From assembly GCA_964348275.1 (NCBI GenBank), contig CAYGBT010000013.1, positions 5,354 to 69,353 on the forward strand: a stretch of 64,000 nucleotides of DNA, read 5' to 3'. The position numbers and the translations under genes were made by a program. The DNA comes from CSP1-5 sp964348275 (GTDB lineage: Bacteria > Methylomirabilota > Methylomirabilia > Methylomirabilales > CSP1-5). The notes under the pieces were generated by a model. It saw only the letters and a list, made by a program, of their open reading frames with translations. It was not told the origin of the DNA and searched no databases. This document shows, piece after piece, positions 24,505 through 33,553 of this stretch. Positions within the stretch are counted from its first letter, which is position 1, and each line of letters starts with the position of its first letter.

Positions 24505-27500
24505 ATGCCGTTCGGCAAGTACAAAGACCTCCTGAAATCTTTTGGTTTTCAGGCCTTCCTCTGGACCCAGTTCCTGGGAGCTTTCAACGACCACCTCTAT
24601 AAGATCGTCGTCGCCATGCTCGCGGTGAGCGTAGCGACCAGTGCCGGCGGAGGAAGCAGCTACCTCTCCCTGGCGGGTGCCGTCTTCATCCTCCCTTTCT
24701 TCCTCTTCTCGGGTTACGCGGGCCACGTGGCCGATGTCTTCAGCAAACGGTCCGTCCTCGTCGTCACCAAAGTTCTTGAGATTGTCGCTATGGGCCTAGG
24801 ATTCCTTGCGTTCCTCTCCGGACGGATCGAACTGATGTTAGGCGTCCTATTTCTCATGGCTCTTCAGTCCACGTTTTTCAGTCCGGCCAAATACGGCATC
24901 CTACCCGAGATGTTGCCTGACAAGGATCTCTCCCGAGGCAACGGCCTGGTAGAGATGACGACCTTTGTGGCCATCATCTTCGGAACCTCGATCGGAAGCC
25001 TGATGTTTGCCGCCTGGAAAGACCGGCTGGGGTTGATTGGTTTTGTCCTGATCGGGATCGCGGTCGCCGGGACACTCACCAGTCTCGGGATTTCCCGGGT
25101 GCCGCCATCGGGCTCCCACAAACCGTTTCGCCTGAACCCCTGGGCCGAAATCGGCAAAGGCCTGAAGCGGCTTCACAAAGAGAAAATCCTCTGGCTCACC
25201 GTCGTGGGAATTGCCTACTTCTGGTTTCTGGGCGCCCTGCTTCAGATGGACATCATCCTCTTGGGCAAAGAAGTGATGCGGCTGAATGACTTTTGGACCG
25301 GAATCCTCGGAACATTCCTGGCGATTGGGATCGGCATCGGCAGCCTGGCAGCCGGGCGACTGTCGGGGGATAAGGTAGAGCTCGGGCTGGTGCCCCTGGG
25401 TTCGATTGGCATGGGAGGCTTTTCAATTCTGCTGGCATCTTCTGCGTCCTCGTACGCCCAGACGGTAATCGCTCTCACCTTGCTCGGGTTTTCGGGCGGA
25501 CTTTTCATCGTACCCCTGAATGCCCTTCTACAGCAGAAAAGCGGCCGGGAGGAGAAGGGCCGGTTGATCGCCACGGCCAATTTTCTCACCACGGTGGGTG
25601 TCCTCCTGGCCTCCGGATTGCTCTGGACACTGAGCGATCTGCTCCAGCTCCAGGCAGACCGGATCATATTCATCTTCGGACTCTTCACCCTCGCTGCCAC
25701 GGCGTACATCCTGACTATCCTTCCTGATTTTCTGATTCGATTCACCCTCTGGATGTTCACCCACACCATTTACCGAATCCGCATTGTAGGCCAGAAGCAT
25801 ATCCCCTTCCGTGGGCCAGCGCTTCTGGTTTGCAACCACATCTCGCACGCCGATGCTCCCCTCGTGGGGGCATGCGTGCAGCGATTTATCCGCTTTATGA
25901 TGTACCGGCCCTATTATGAGCTCAAGGTCCTCAACTGGCTCTTTCGCCGCATGAAGGCCATTCCAGTTTCAGCCCGGAATCGAAGAGAAGTTTTGGAAGG
26001 TCTCGAGCGGGCGCGGGAAGAGCTACGTCAGGGCCACGTGGTCTGCATCTTTGCCGAGGGGGCGGTGAGCCGGACGGGGAACCTGCTTCCCTTCAAAAGG
26101 GGTTTCGAGAGGATTGTGGAGGGGCTGAACGTTCCTGTTATCCCTGTTCATCTCGACCGGCTGTGGGGGAGTATTTTCAGCTTCAAGGATGGCAAGTTCT
26201 TCTGGAAGTGGCCCGAGCGCATCCCGTATCCAGTGACGGTCTCATTCGGGGCTCCGCTGTCCTCCAGGACGACGGCACAGGAGGTCCGGCAGGCGATCAT
26301 GGAGCTCGGCAGTGCAGCGGTGGAGTATCGGCGGAGCCCCCGGAACTTGCTGCATCTTCGGTTCCTCAAGACCGCCAAACGACGGTGGTTATCATTCTGC
26401 ATGGCTGACTCCACCGGCAAAGAGCTCACATACGGGGGAGCACTCGTGCGCAGCTTGATACTCGCCACGTGGGTTCGGAATCAGTGCCCGAAAGTCTCAA
26501 TGGTCGGACTCCTACTCCCCCCTTCGATCGCTGGCGCGTTGGCGAATATTGCGGTGCAGTTGGCTGGGAAGGTCCCAGTCAACATTAATTTCACGGCTGG
26601 GCGAGAGGCCATGACCTCGGCCATCCAGCAGTGCGGCATCCGGACGATCCTGACCTCCCGGATCTTTCTGGCAAAAGTGAAACTTGAGGAGATGGAGGGG
26701 ATGGTTTTCCTCGAGGAGGTCATGAAACGGGTCACCCCCCTTCAAAAAGTCCAGGCCACCATTATGGCCCTTCTCCTTCCCTCTCGCCTGCTACACGCCC
26801 TATGCACGCGTGGAGACCAGAGGCCCGACACCCTCGCCACAGTCATCTTCTCCAGCGGGAGCACCGGGATCCCGAAGGGGGTCATGCTGTCCCACCAGAA
26901 CATCCTCTCCAATGTCGACGGCTTGGCGCAAATATTTTGGGTCACCAAGAAGGACCGGCTCATGGGGGTCCTGCCATTCTTCCACTCCTTCGGCTTTACC
27001 GGCAGTCTATGGTTTCCATTCCTCTCCGGCTTCGGTGCGGTCTATCACTCGAACCCCTTAGATACGAAAACGATCGGCGAGATGGTGTCAAAACACAGGG
27101 CGACGATCCTGATCGGTACCCCGACATTCTATGCGGCGTATCTCAGGAAATGTACCGCCGAGGAGTTTTCCTCGCTCCGGATTGCGATCGTCGGCGCCGA
27201 GAAGCTGCGCGAGCCGATCGCCAAGGACTTTAGGGAGAAGTACGGCCTAGACCTCTTGGAGGGATACGGTTGCACGGAGCTTTCGCCGGTCGTCTCTGTG
27301 AACATCCCGGATTTCGAGGAGGGGACCTACCGACAGACCGGCCTCAAGCCCGGGACGGCGGGTCACCCCATTCCCGGAATCGCCGTGAAGGTCGTGGATC
27401 CTGACACGGGCGATCCACGTTCCTACGGGGAAGAGGGCTTACTCCTGGTGAAAGGCCCCAACCAGATGGTCGGCTATCTGGGGCAGCCCGAACAGACAGC

Positions 27501-27906
27501 GGAGGTCCTGCGGGACGGCTGGTACGTCACCGGAGACATCGCCGCGATCGATGAGGATGGTTTCATCCGGATTACGGACCGTCTCTCCCGGTTCAGCAAG
27601 ATTGGGGGCGAGATGGTCCCCCACATCAAGGTGGAGGAGGTCATCAACCGCATCCTTGGGGATCAGGGCTGCGTAGTGACAGCGATTCCGGATGAGCAGA
27701 AGGGTGAACGCCTCGTGGTCCTTTATACCCACAAGGAGGTCGCTCCGGAAACACTCTGGGATCAACTATGCCAGACAGATCTCCCCAAGCTCTGGGTTCC
27801 CAAGCGAGAGAGCCTCTACTACGTCGAGAAAATCCCGATCCTGGCAACGGGAAAGGTCGACCTGAGGCAGGCCAAGATGATGGCCATGGAGAGGGTAAGA
27901 GGATGA
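24505..27906 (+). CDS. Fused MFS-acyltransferase-acyl-ACP synthetase (Aas-LplT-like)
   Basis: A 1133-residue three-domain protein from ATG 24505; in-frame codons back to 24331 look non-coding. Residues about 1-415 are an MFS transporter like LplT (FLWTQFLGAFNDHLYKIVV, then GKYGILPEM-type motif). About 430-620 is a PlsC acyltransferase (NHISHADAPL with H-x4-D, FAEGAVSRTG). About 640-1130 is an AMP-forming acyl-ACP/CoA synthetase (SSGSTGIPKGVMLSH, GYGCTELSPVVS, GWYVTGDIA). By family analogy it flips lysophospholipids inward and re-acylates them at the inner membrane. It follows the radical SAM gene by 230 bases and overlaps the next gene by four. Confidence 0.93.
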   Translation: MPFGKYKDLLKSFGFQAFLWTQFLGAFNDHLYKIVVAMLAVSVATSAGGGSSYLSLAGAVFILPFFLFSGYAGHVADVFSKRSVLVVTKVLEIVAMGLGFLAFLSGRIELMLGVLFLMALQSTFFSPAKYGILPEMLPDKDLSRGNGLVEMTTFVAIIFGTSIGSLMFAAWKDRLGLIGFVLIGIAVAGTLTSLGISRVPPSGSHKPFRLNPWAEIGKGLKRLHKEKILWLTVVGIAYFWFLGALLQMDIILLGKEVMRLNDFWTGILGTFLAIGIGIGSLAAGRLSGDKVELGLVPLGSIGMGGFSILLASSASSYAQTVIALTLLGFSGGLFIVPLNALLQQKSGREEKGRLIATANFLTTVGVLLASGLLWTLSDLLQLQADRIIFIFGLFTLAATAYILTILPDFLIRFTLWMFTHTIYRIRIVGQKHIPFRGPALLVCNHISHADAPLVGACVQRFIRFMMYRPYYELKVLNWLFRRMKAIPVSARNRREVLEGLERAREELRQGHVVCIFAEGAVSRTGNLLPFKRGFERIVEGLNVPVIPVHLDRLWGSIFSFKDGKFFWKWPERIPYPVTVSFGAPLSSRTTAQEVRQAIMELGSAAVEYRRSPRNLLHLRFLKTAKRRWLSFCMADSTGKELTYGGALVRSLILATWVRNQCPKVSMVGLLLPPSIAGALANIAVQLAGKVPVNINFTAGREAMTSAIQQCGIRTILTSRIFLAKVKLEEMEGMVFLEEVMKRVTPLQKVQATIMALLLPSRLLHALCTRGDQRPDTLATVIFSSGSTGIPKGVMLSHQNILSNVDGLAQIFWVTKKDRLMGVLPFFHSFGFTGSLWFPFLSGFGAVYHSNPLDTKTIGEMVSKHRATILIGTPTFYAAYLRKCTAEEFSSLRIAIVGAEKLREPIAKDFREKYGLDLLEGYGCTELSPVVSVNIPDFEEGTYRQTGLKPGTAGHPIPGIAVKVVDPDTGDPRSYGEEGLLLVKGPNQMVGYLGQPEQTAEVLRDGWYVTGDIAAIDEDGFIRITDRLSRFSKIGGEMVPHIKVEEVINRILGDQGCVVTAIPDEQKGERLVVLYTHKEVAPETLWDQLCQTDLPKLWVPKRESLYYVEKIPILATGKVDLRQAKMMAMERVRG

Positions 27907-28657
27907 GCATGGGCGTCACTCGATGGTTCCAGTTGCCGGCGGGAGAAAGTGGCGTGAATCTTACCGCAGCAAGAGCGGAGGAAGCCGTAGCCCAGCCGAC
28001 GGTCCCCAGGATTCCCCGTGCAGCCATCGCTGTCCTAGCCATCGCGGTGTGGTTCGCCAGTCAATCGCTACTCGAATCACGGGGGTTCCCGGAAGGCATC
28101 GTTGACGGAGTTCACCTCCTCCTTGCCCCAGCCACACAATGGTTAACTAATCATAGTCAGGCGGCTAACGCGTTGCTCATCGTTACGTCCGGGCTGATCG
28201 ACATATTGGGATGTTTTCTGTTTGTCTCCGGAATCATGGGGCGCAGCATTCGGCCAATGCTCGGCCTGATGCTGCTCTTCATCCTTCGACAGGTCTCCCA
28301 GGCCCTCGTAGCCCTGCCCCTCCCGAGGGCATGATTTGGGACTACCCCGGGGTGCCATCTCTGTTCGTCACCTACGGAACCACGAACGACTTTTTCTTCT
28401 CGGGTCACACCGCCATCGCCGTCTATGGGGCGATCGAACTCGCCCGGTTTCGCCGTCCGTGGCTCACCCTCGCCGCAACTGTGGTGGCATTCATCGAGGC
28501 CATGACGGTCCTGGTGCTCCGGGCGCACTACACGATGGACGTGTTTGCCGCCATCCTCGCCGCAGCTATCGTCGCACGCATTGCGGTCAGCGTGGCACCT
28601 TCGTTCGACCGGCTGCTCGCTGGCTGGCGTGCCTACCGATGGCAGATTACGGATTAA
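27903..28657 (+). pseudogene. PAP2_C (sphingomyelin-synthase-like) membrane phosphatase, frameshifted
   Basis: The first frame (ATG 27903, ATGA overlap with the Aas-like gene) runs to TGA 28332-28334 and ends LRQVSQALVALPLPRA. The -1 frame then continues PPEGMIWDYPGVPSLFV, TTNDFFFSGHTAIAVYGAIE and RAHYTMDVFAAILAA to 28657. Together they make one approximately 250-residue protein with PAP2_C catalytic histidines in SGHT and HYTMD. Restoring one C in the C4 run at 28317-28320 repairs the frame. No classical slippery heptamer is visible, so sequencing error or recent mutation is more likely than programmed frameshifting. PAP2_C proteins act on phospho-head groups of sphingolipids or phospholipids. 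Confidence 0.78.
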
Positions 28658-28683
28658 CGGCTAACACGAGGATAACTTCTCAG

Positions 28684-29568
28684 ATGGATACAGCTCGACA
28701 GGAGAACCGTCTGACGGCGCAGGCCTTTCGGATGCGGGTACTGATGATCCTCGGAGTTGGCATCGCAGCGATCAGCGCCGCGCTTTCGCTGCCGCCGATT
28801 GCCCAGGATCCGGCTTATCACAACTTCGCGGATCAGCGTAGTATGCTGGGCGTTCCGAACGTGCTCAACGTTATGTCCAATGTCCCCTGTGTCGTGGTGG
28901 GCGCGCTCGGCTTAACGTTTCTGCTGTTTCAAGCACCAAAACAGGTGGGTGGTTCTTTTACGGACGCCTGGGAGTGCCGGCCGTTCGTCCTGTTGTTCGT
29001 GGGTGTGGGACTTACCGGTTTCGGATCCGCCTACTATCACCTGGCTCCCACCAACGCCAGCCTCGTCTGGGATCGACTGCCGATGACCATCGTGTTCATG
29101 TCGCTCTTTACCGCTATCATTACCGAGCGGATCGGCCTGAGAGCGGGTCGCCGACTGTTCCTGCCGCTCCTGGCAGCGGGGATCGGAAGTGTCGTGTACT
29201 GGCACATGGGAGAGTTGCAAGGAGCCGGGGATCTCAGGTTCTATGGACTCGTGCAGTTTTTCCCCTTGCTCGCCATCCCGCTCATGTTGTTCCTGTTCCC
29301 GCCGCGGTACACGCGAACTGCCGACCTGGTTGGGGTGCTGGGTTGGTATGTTATGGCGAAGATCTTCGAACTCACGGATGTACCGATCTTTGGAACAGGA
29401 GGGCTCGTGAGCGGACACACCCTCAAACACCTGGCATCCGCCATGGCGGCATACTGGATCCTTCGAATGTTGAAGAGGCGGCGCCCAGTCAAGGTTGTCC
29501 ATGCCACGGGAGACACGCCTCCCGACGCTGCAATGACAACCGTGGAACACCAATCCCGGCGGATGTGA
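28684..29568 (+). CDS. Ceramidase-like membrane protein (alkaline ceramidase/CREST superfamily)
   Basis: A 294-residue protein from ATG 28684, 26 bases after the PAP2_C frame. It has about seven hydrophobic segments and the polar signatures of the family: GFGSAYYHLAPTNASLVWDR (Ser, His and Asp candidates for the zinc site) and GLVSGHTLKHLASAMAA with two histidines. Alkaline ceramidases hydrolyse an amide bond in ceramide; bacterial members are little studied. Together with PAP2_C and Aas-like neighbours this points to sphingolipid-like or N-acyl lipid turnover. The polar 30-residue C-terminal tail is not conserved in pattern. Confidence 0.8.
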   Translation: MDTARQENRLTAQAFRMRVLMILGVGIAAISAALSLPPIAQDPAYHNFADQRSMLGVPNVLNVMSNVPCVVVGALGLTFLLFQAPKQVGGSFTDAWECRPFVLLFVGVGLTGFGSAYYHLAPTNASLVWDRLPMTIVFMSLFTAIITERIGLRAGRRLFLPLLAAGIGSVVYWHMGELQGAGDLRFYGLVQFFPLLAIPLMLFLFPPRYTRTADLVGVLGWYVMAKIFELTDVPIFGTGGLVSGHTLKHLASAMAAYWILRMLKRRRPVKVVHATGDTPPDAAMTTVEHQSRRM

Positions 29569-29584
29569 AACCGATTGGACTTAT

Positions 29585-29875
29585 TTACATGCCCTTGAGG
29601 ATTTTACCGACCTCACCTTCAGTGTACGCGCGAAGGGTTTCGGTGCGGACGTTGCCTAGAGAGCCGGCTGCCAACAGCAGCCGCGTTACGGTCACATCGT
29701 CAGGAGCATCCACAACCGTGACGACATCGTAACGCCCCATAGTCCAGTAGATCTCCTTGACGCGTACACCCATCTTTTTGGCGAGAACCCGGAAGGCCTC
29801 AGCGCGCTTTGTGGTCTTCCTAATGTTCCGGATCCCCTGTTCTGTGTAGTTGCCAAGAATAACATACATGGGCAT
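29585..29875 (-). CDS. GYD-domain protein
   Basis: A 96-residue GYD-family protein from ATG 29875 with AAAGGAGGA upstream; the longer frame to 29971 is not supported. It carries the name-giving signature in YWTMGRYDVVTVVDAPDD (here Gly-Arg-Tyr-Asp) and opens MPMYVILGNYTEQGIRNIR. These small ferredoxin-like-fold proteins are widespread; their biochemical role is not established. It converges on the ceramidase gene, with 16 bases between the stop codons. Confidence 0.85.
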   Translation of the reverse strand: MPMYVILGNYTEQGIRNIRKTTKRAEAFRVLAKKMGVRVKEIYWTMGRYDVVTVVDAPDDVTVTRLLLAAGSLGNVRTETLRAYTEGEVGKILKGM

Positions 29876-30144
29876 CGCACTTCCTCCTTTCACGAGTTCA
29901 CTATGGATTGAGTCCTTCCAGGGAAACTCGTCCGCGTCCAAAAGATGTAAATGCTTTGCCCGGGACAACACATCCTCATCCCGGAGAGAACTGAGGTTGA
30001 TTGTAGCCCGATTCCCCCGACCCCGCCATCCCTTTATAAAAAAGAAGTGAGCCAGGCAGAGAAAATCTCTTCTAGGGAAGAGGGAGCTTTCGCCTTGACT
30101 CCATTGGCCGTGATCGGTAGGGTGAGACCTCAGAGGGGAGAGCC

Positions 30145-31005
30145 ATGAACGAATTTGTCAAAGCCCATGGCCTGGGGAACGATTACATCATTGTCAACGA
30201 GGGCGACCTCGATTTTCGTCTGACGCCGGAGGCGGTTCGTCTCCTCTGCCGTCGACACTTCGGCGTCGGGTCGGACGGCATCCTGGTTCTGTTCGGACCA
30301 CGAACGGCCCCTTTTGGCCTGCGGATCTTCAACCCGGATGGAAGTGAGGCTGAGAAGAGTGGGAATGGAATTCGGATCTTTGCCAAGTACCTCTTCGAGC
30401 AAGGCTTCACTTCGGAAAAGACCTTCTATATCGAGACCAAGGGGGGCATCGTGCGTGTCGAGCTCGAAGTGGAGGGGGACCGTGCATCCTTCGTGACGGT
30501 CGAAATGGGACGGGCGAGCTTCCGCAGCCTCGACATCCCCATCACAGGGGAAGACCGAGAAGTGCTGAACGAGGAGCTGGACGTCAATGGGGAACGTGTC
30601 CAGTTCACCGCGGTCTCCGTCAGCAATCCCCACTGTGTGATCACGGTCGATCAGCTCGACCCGGAGGAGCTCCGACGGCTCGGGCCCCAGATCGAGCACC
30701 ATCCCCTATTCCCCCAGCGGACGAACGTGCAGTTCGTCAAGGTGAGCTCCCGAAATCGGATGGCCATTCTGGTTTGGGAGCGGGGTGCTGGCTACACGTT
30801 GGCCTCTGGCACGAGCGCCTGCGCGGCCGCTGCTGCATGCCGCCGACTCGGTCTCGTAGATGAGCAGGTAACCGTTCAGATGCCGGGCGGGGAACTCGGC
30901 ATCACAATCCAATCGGACTGGGAACTGGTGATGAAGGGTCCGGTGAGCAACGTCTTTACTGGAACGCTGAGCACGGATCTGATTGAAGAAATTCGGAAAA
31001 CGTGA
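30145..31005 (+). CDS. dapF: Diaminopimelate epimerase homologue lacking both catalytic cysteines
   Basis: A 286-residue DapF-fold protein, normal length, opening MNEFVKAHGLGNDYIIVNEG. DapF uses two cysteines (73 and 217 in Haemophilus numbering) to invert the alpha-carbon of LL-diaminopimelate. Here the first site reads EAEKSGNGIRIF and the second TLASGTSACAAA, so both cysteines are replaced by serine (AGT and TCT codons, seen directly). The rest of the active site (NPDGSE, SNPHCVI, ERGAGYTLASG) is retained. It may be a Ser-dependent subgroup of DapF or an epimerase for another substrate. GAGGGGAG precedes the ATG. It stands alone between convergent and divergent genes. Confidence 0.85.
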   Translation: MNEFVKAHGLGNDYIIVNEGDLDFRLTPEAVRLLCRRHFGVGSDGILVLFGPRTAPFGLRIFNPDGSEAEKSGNGIRIFAKYLFEQGFTSEKTFYIETKGGIVRVELEVEGDRASFVTVEMGRASFRSLDIPITGEDREVLNEELDVNGERVQFTAVSVSNPHCVITVDQLDPEELRRLGPQIEHHPLFPQRTNVQFVKVSSRNRMAILVWERGAGYTLASGTSACAAAAACRRLGLVDEQVTVQMPGGELGITIQSDWELVMKGPVSNVFTGTLSTDLIEEIRKT

Positions 31006-31038
31006 CCTGCTTAGAGAGACGCCGTTCGTCGGGCAAGA

Positions 31039-31470
31039 TTACTTCTCTTCTTCGAGCATCGCAAAAGCTTTTTCAACCGTCTCGCGCTCGCTCCGGTACG
31101 TCAGGCGCGTCAAGGTCTCCTTTACCGGAACCCAGTGGACCTCTTCCACTTCCAAGTCGTGCAGATTTGGATCGCCTCCCGTGTGCTCGAAGAGATAAAA
31201 GTGAACCCGTTTGTGGATCCGATGCCCTGCCTCCCGGTCTACAAACCAGTATTCGACCTCCCCGATCTTCCCCACGGCCCGACCTGTGAGACCCGTTTCT
31301 TCCTGGACCTCGCGTGCGGCCGCCTGCTCAGGATCTTCGCCTGGCTCCACCAGCCCTTTCGGCAGGGCCCAAACTTTTCCGCCTTTCAGCACGATCACAG
31401 CGATATCCGGTTCCTGTCCCCCCCGGCGGTACAGGACGCCGCCGGAAGAAACCTGATCCCGGATTGGCAT
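31039..31470 (-). CDS. NUDIX hydrolase
   Basis: A 143-residue protein from ATG 31470 (MPIRDQVSSGGVLYRRGG); ATG 31500 is a possible alternative. The Nudix box runs from Gly in GLVEPGED to REVQEETGL, fitting G-x5-E-x7-R-E-x2-E-E-x-G. It hydrolyses a nucleoside diphosphate linked to another group. The short form with WALPKG before the box resembles Ap4A hydrolase or MutT-like enzymes. It converges with the dapF homologue, 33 bases between stops. Confidence 0.88.
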   Translation of the reverse strand: MPIRDQVSSGGVLYRRGGQEPDIAVIVLKGGKVWALPKGLVEPGEDPEQAAAREVQEETGLTGRAVGKIGEVEYWFVDREAGHRIHKRVHFYLFEHTGGDPNLHDLEVEEVHWVPVKETLTRLTYRSERETVEKAFAMLEEEK

Positions 31471-31610
31471 TTTCACCCTTCCGGCCGATCTATTTTCCAT
31501 GTCGACTTCGCCCTGTGGGCATCACATTTCGAACCAAGCCCATCTCTCGACCAGAGCGCGTCCACATGACAGGACGGACGGGGCCGTGTCGCCTGGCCAT
31601 TGTTCGGGGA

Positions 31611-33284
31611 TCAACGGGTCACGGCCCCGTCAGAGGCCGAGGAGACCAGCCGGGCGTATTTCGCCATCACGCCACTGGTGTACCTCGGCTTCGGCGGTCT
31701 CCACTTCGCCAGACGCCGCTTGATCTCAGCAGCGCTGAGCTCCACATCCAGCCGACGCTTTTTCACGTCGAAGACAATCACATCTCCATTGTTGATCGCC
31801 GCAATGGGGCCGCCCACGGCCGCCTCAGGCGCCACGTGTCCCGCCATCAAGCCATGGGTGGCACCTGAGAAGCGTCCGTCCGTCATTAAGGCTACGGAAT
31901 CCCGAAGTCCCGCACCAACGATCGCTCCGGTCACCCCGAGCATCTCCCGCATCCCCGGTCCTCCCTTGGGCCCTTCATAGCGGATCACCACGACATCGCC
32001 CGGCTTGATCCGGCCGTGCTTGACCGCCTTGAATGCGTCCTCCTCCCGGTCATACACTCGCGCCGGGCCCCGGTGGACCATCCGCTCATGCCCAGCGAGC
32101 TTGATCACACATCCCTCAGGTGCCAGATTACCTCGCAGGATGGTCATGCCCCCGGTGGTTTTGAGAGGGTTCTTGAGGGGTCGAATGACGTCCTGCCCCG
32201 GTGTCTCCTGGGCGGCCTTCGCCTCCTCACCGATGGTTCGCCCCGTCACCGTCATCGCGTCCCTGTGAAGGATTCCAGCTTCCAGCAGGCGTCGCGCCAC
32301 CAGCGCCATCCCCCCTGCGCGATACATCTCGGGGGCAGTGAACCGTCCCCAAGGCTTCAGATCGGCAAGCACCGGGGTCTTACGGGAGATCTTGTCGAAG
32401 TCATCGATGGTGAGCCGGATGCCCATCTCGCGGGCCACACCCAGCAGATGTAAGACCGCGTTCGTAGAACCTCCGGTGGCCAACACGCCCGCAATAGCGT
32501 TTTCCAACGCCCTCCGAGTAATGATCTGCCGTGGGGTGATGCCCCGGCGAAGCAGATCCATCACCAGCCTGCCGCATTCAAAGGCCACCTCATCTTTCGT
32601 GGGGTCCATAGCAGGGACATCGCCGAAGCCCATCGGAGAGATGCCCAGCATCTCGAAGGCGGTTGCCATGGTGTTTGCGGTAAACTGACCGCCGCACGCC
32701 CCCGCGCCCGGACAGGCACAGTTCTCAATAGCAAGGAACTCTTCGGCCGACATCTTGCCGGCGTTGAAGGCACCGACGGCTTCAAAGACATCCTGAATGG
32801 TGAGGTGACGGCCCCCGTGTTCGCCATACATAATCGAGCCGCCATACAGCATCAGGCCCGGCACATTAACGCGGCCGAGGGCCATCACGGTCCCCGGAAT
32901 CGTCTTGTCGCAGCCGGAGAGGGCGACGACGGCATCAAAGAAGTTTCCCCGAGCTACCAATTCGATGGAGTCGGCAATGACCTCTCGGCTCACGAGCGAC
33001 GTCTTCATCCCCTCACTCCCCATGGTAATCCCATCAGAGATGGAGACCGTGTTAAACTCGAGTGGCGTCCCGCCAGCCGCCCGAATTCCTTCTTTGACCT
33101 TGGCTCCCAGGCGGCGAAGGTGGTAGTTACAGGGCCCAATCTCGATCCACGTATTGGCAACGCCCACCAGGGGTCGCTCCAGGTCTGCATCCTTGAAGCC
33201 AATCGCTTTGAGCATTGCCCGTGCCGGTGCGCGGTCTGGCCCCTCGGTGATGGCACGGCTATGCGCCTTCGGATCCACGATCAT
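31611..33284 (-). CDS. ilvD: Dihydroxy-acid dehydratase
   Basis: A 557-residue full-length IlvD. It dehydrates 2,3-dihydroxy-isovalerate and -methylvalerate in valine and isoleucine synthesis with an Fe-S cluster. Cluster cysteines are in GPCNYHLRRLG (about 53), ALSGCDKTIPG (about 124) and ENCACPGAGACGGQFTANTM (about 197). The Mg-binding and carbamylated-Lys region and the C-terminal GRFSGATHGLMAGHVAPEA are intact. It stands alone behind a sigma-70 promoter at 33362-33390. An Fe-S enzyme of this kind depends on the SUF machinery encoded earlier in the window. Confidence 0.97.
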   Translation of the reverse strand: MIVDPKAHSRAITEGPDRAPARAMLKAIGFKDADLERPLVGVANTWIEIGPCNYHLRRLGAKVKEGIRAAGGTPLEFNTVSISDGITMGSEGMKTSLVSREVIADSIELVARGNFFDAVVALSGCDKTIPGTVMALGRVNVPGLMLYGGSIMYGEHGGRHLTIQDVFEAVGAFNAGKMSAEEFLAIENCACPGAGACGGQFTANTMATAFEMLGISPMGFGDVPAMDPTKDEVAFECGRLVMDLLRRGITPRQIITRRALENAIAGVLATGGSTNAVLHLLGVAREMGIRLTIDDFDKISRKTPVLADLKPWGRFTAPEMYRAGGMALVARRLLEAGILHRDAMTVTGRTIGEEAKAAQETPGQDVIRPLKNPLKTTGGMTILRGNLAPEGCVIKLAGHERMVHRGPARVYDREEDAFKAVKHGRIKPGDVVVIRYEGPKGGPGMREMLGVTGAIVGAGLRDSVALMTDGRFSGATHGLMAGHVAPEAAVGGPIAAINNGDVIVFDVKKRRLDVELSAAEIKRRLAKWRPPKPRYTSGVMAKYARLVSSASDGAVTR

Positions 33285-33361
33285 GGCACATCCCTCCCTG
33301 GTTCTTAATTCCCGCTAGCCCGAAGATGGATTGATGAAACGAAAAGATCACAAGCGATGTC

Positions 33362-33390
33362 AGTATAACTGATCGGGATCACATGGTAAA
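33362..33390 (-). promoter_or_regulatory. Sigma-70 promoter of ilvD
   Basis: On the minus strand TTTACC (complement of 33385-33390), a 17-base spacer and TATACT (complement of 33362-33367). The leader to ilvD would be about 70 bases. Upstream, 33395-33540 is AT-rich and made of short slipped motifs, with no gene. Confidence 0.6.
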
Positions 33391-33553
33391 GCGCGGTAAG
33401 CGATCAGCAATCAGGGGGCAGCTATCAGCTTGAAGGATTTCGGATTTGGAATTGCGAACTTGGGATGTTGTGGCAGAGCCCCTTGGATTTTCAAATTCGA
33501 AATCCGAATTCGAAAATTCGCAATGAAATGAGTTGACATCTGACAGCCGACTG

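Noticed and set aside
28300..28334. Programmed -1 ribosomal frameshift in the PAP2_C gene
   Set aside because: No slippery heptamer or following stem was found; a missing C in a C-run is a simpler explanation.
28336..28683. An upstream extension of the ceramidase-like gene
   Set aside because: These codons overlap the PAP2_C catalytic frame and read as Arg/His-rich non-homologous sequence; ATG 28684 gives a proper membrane protein start.
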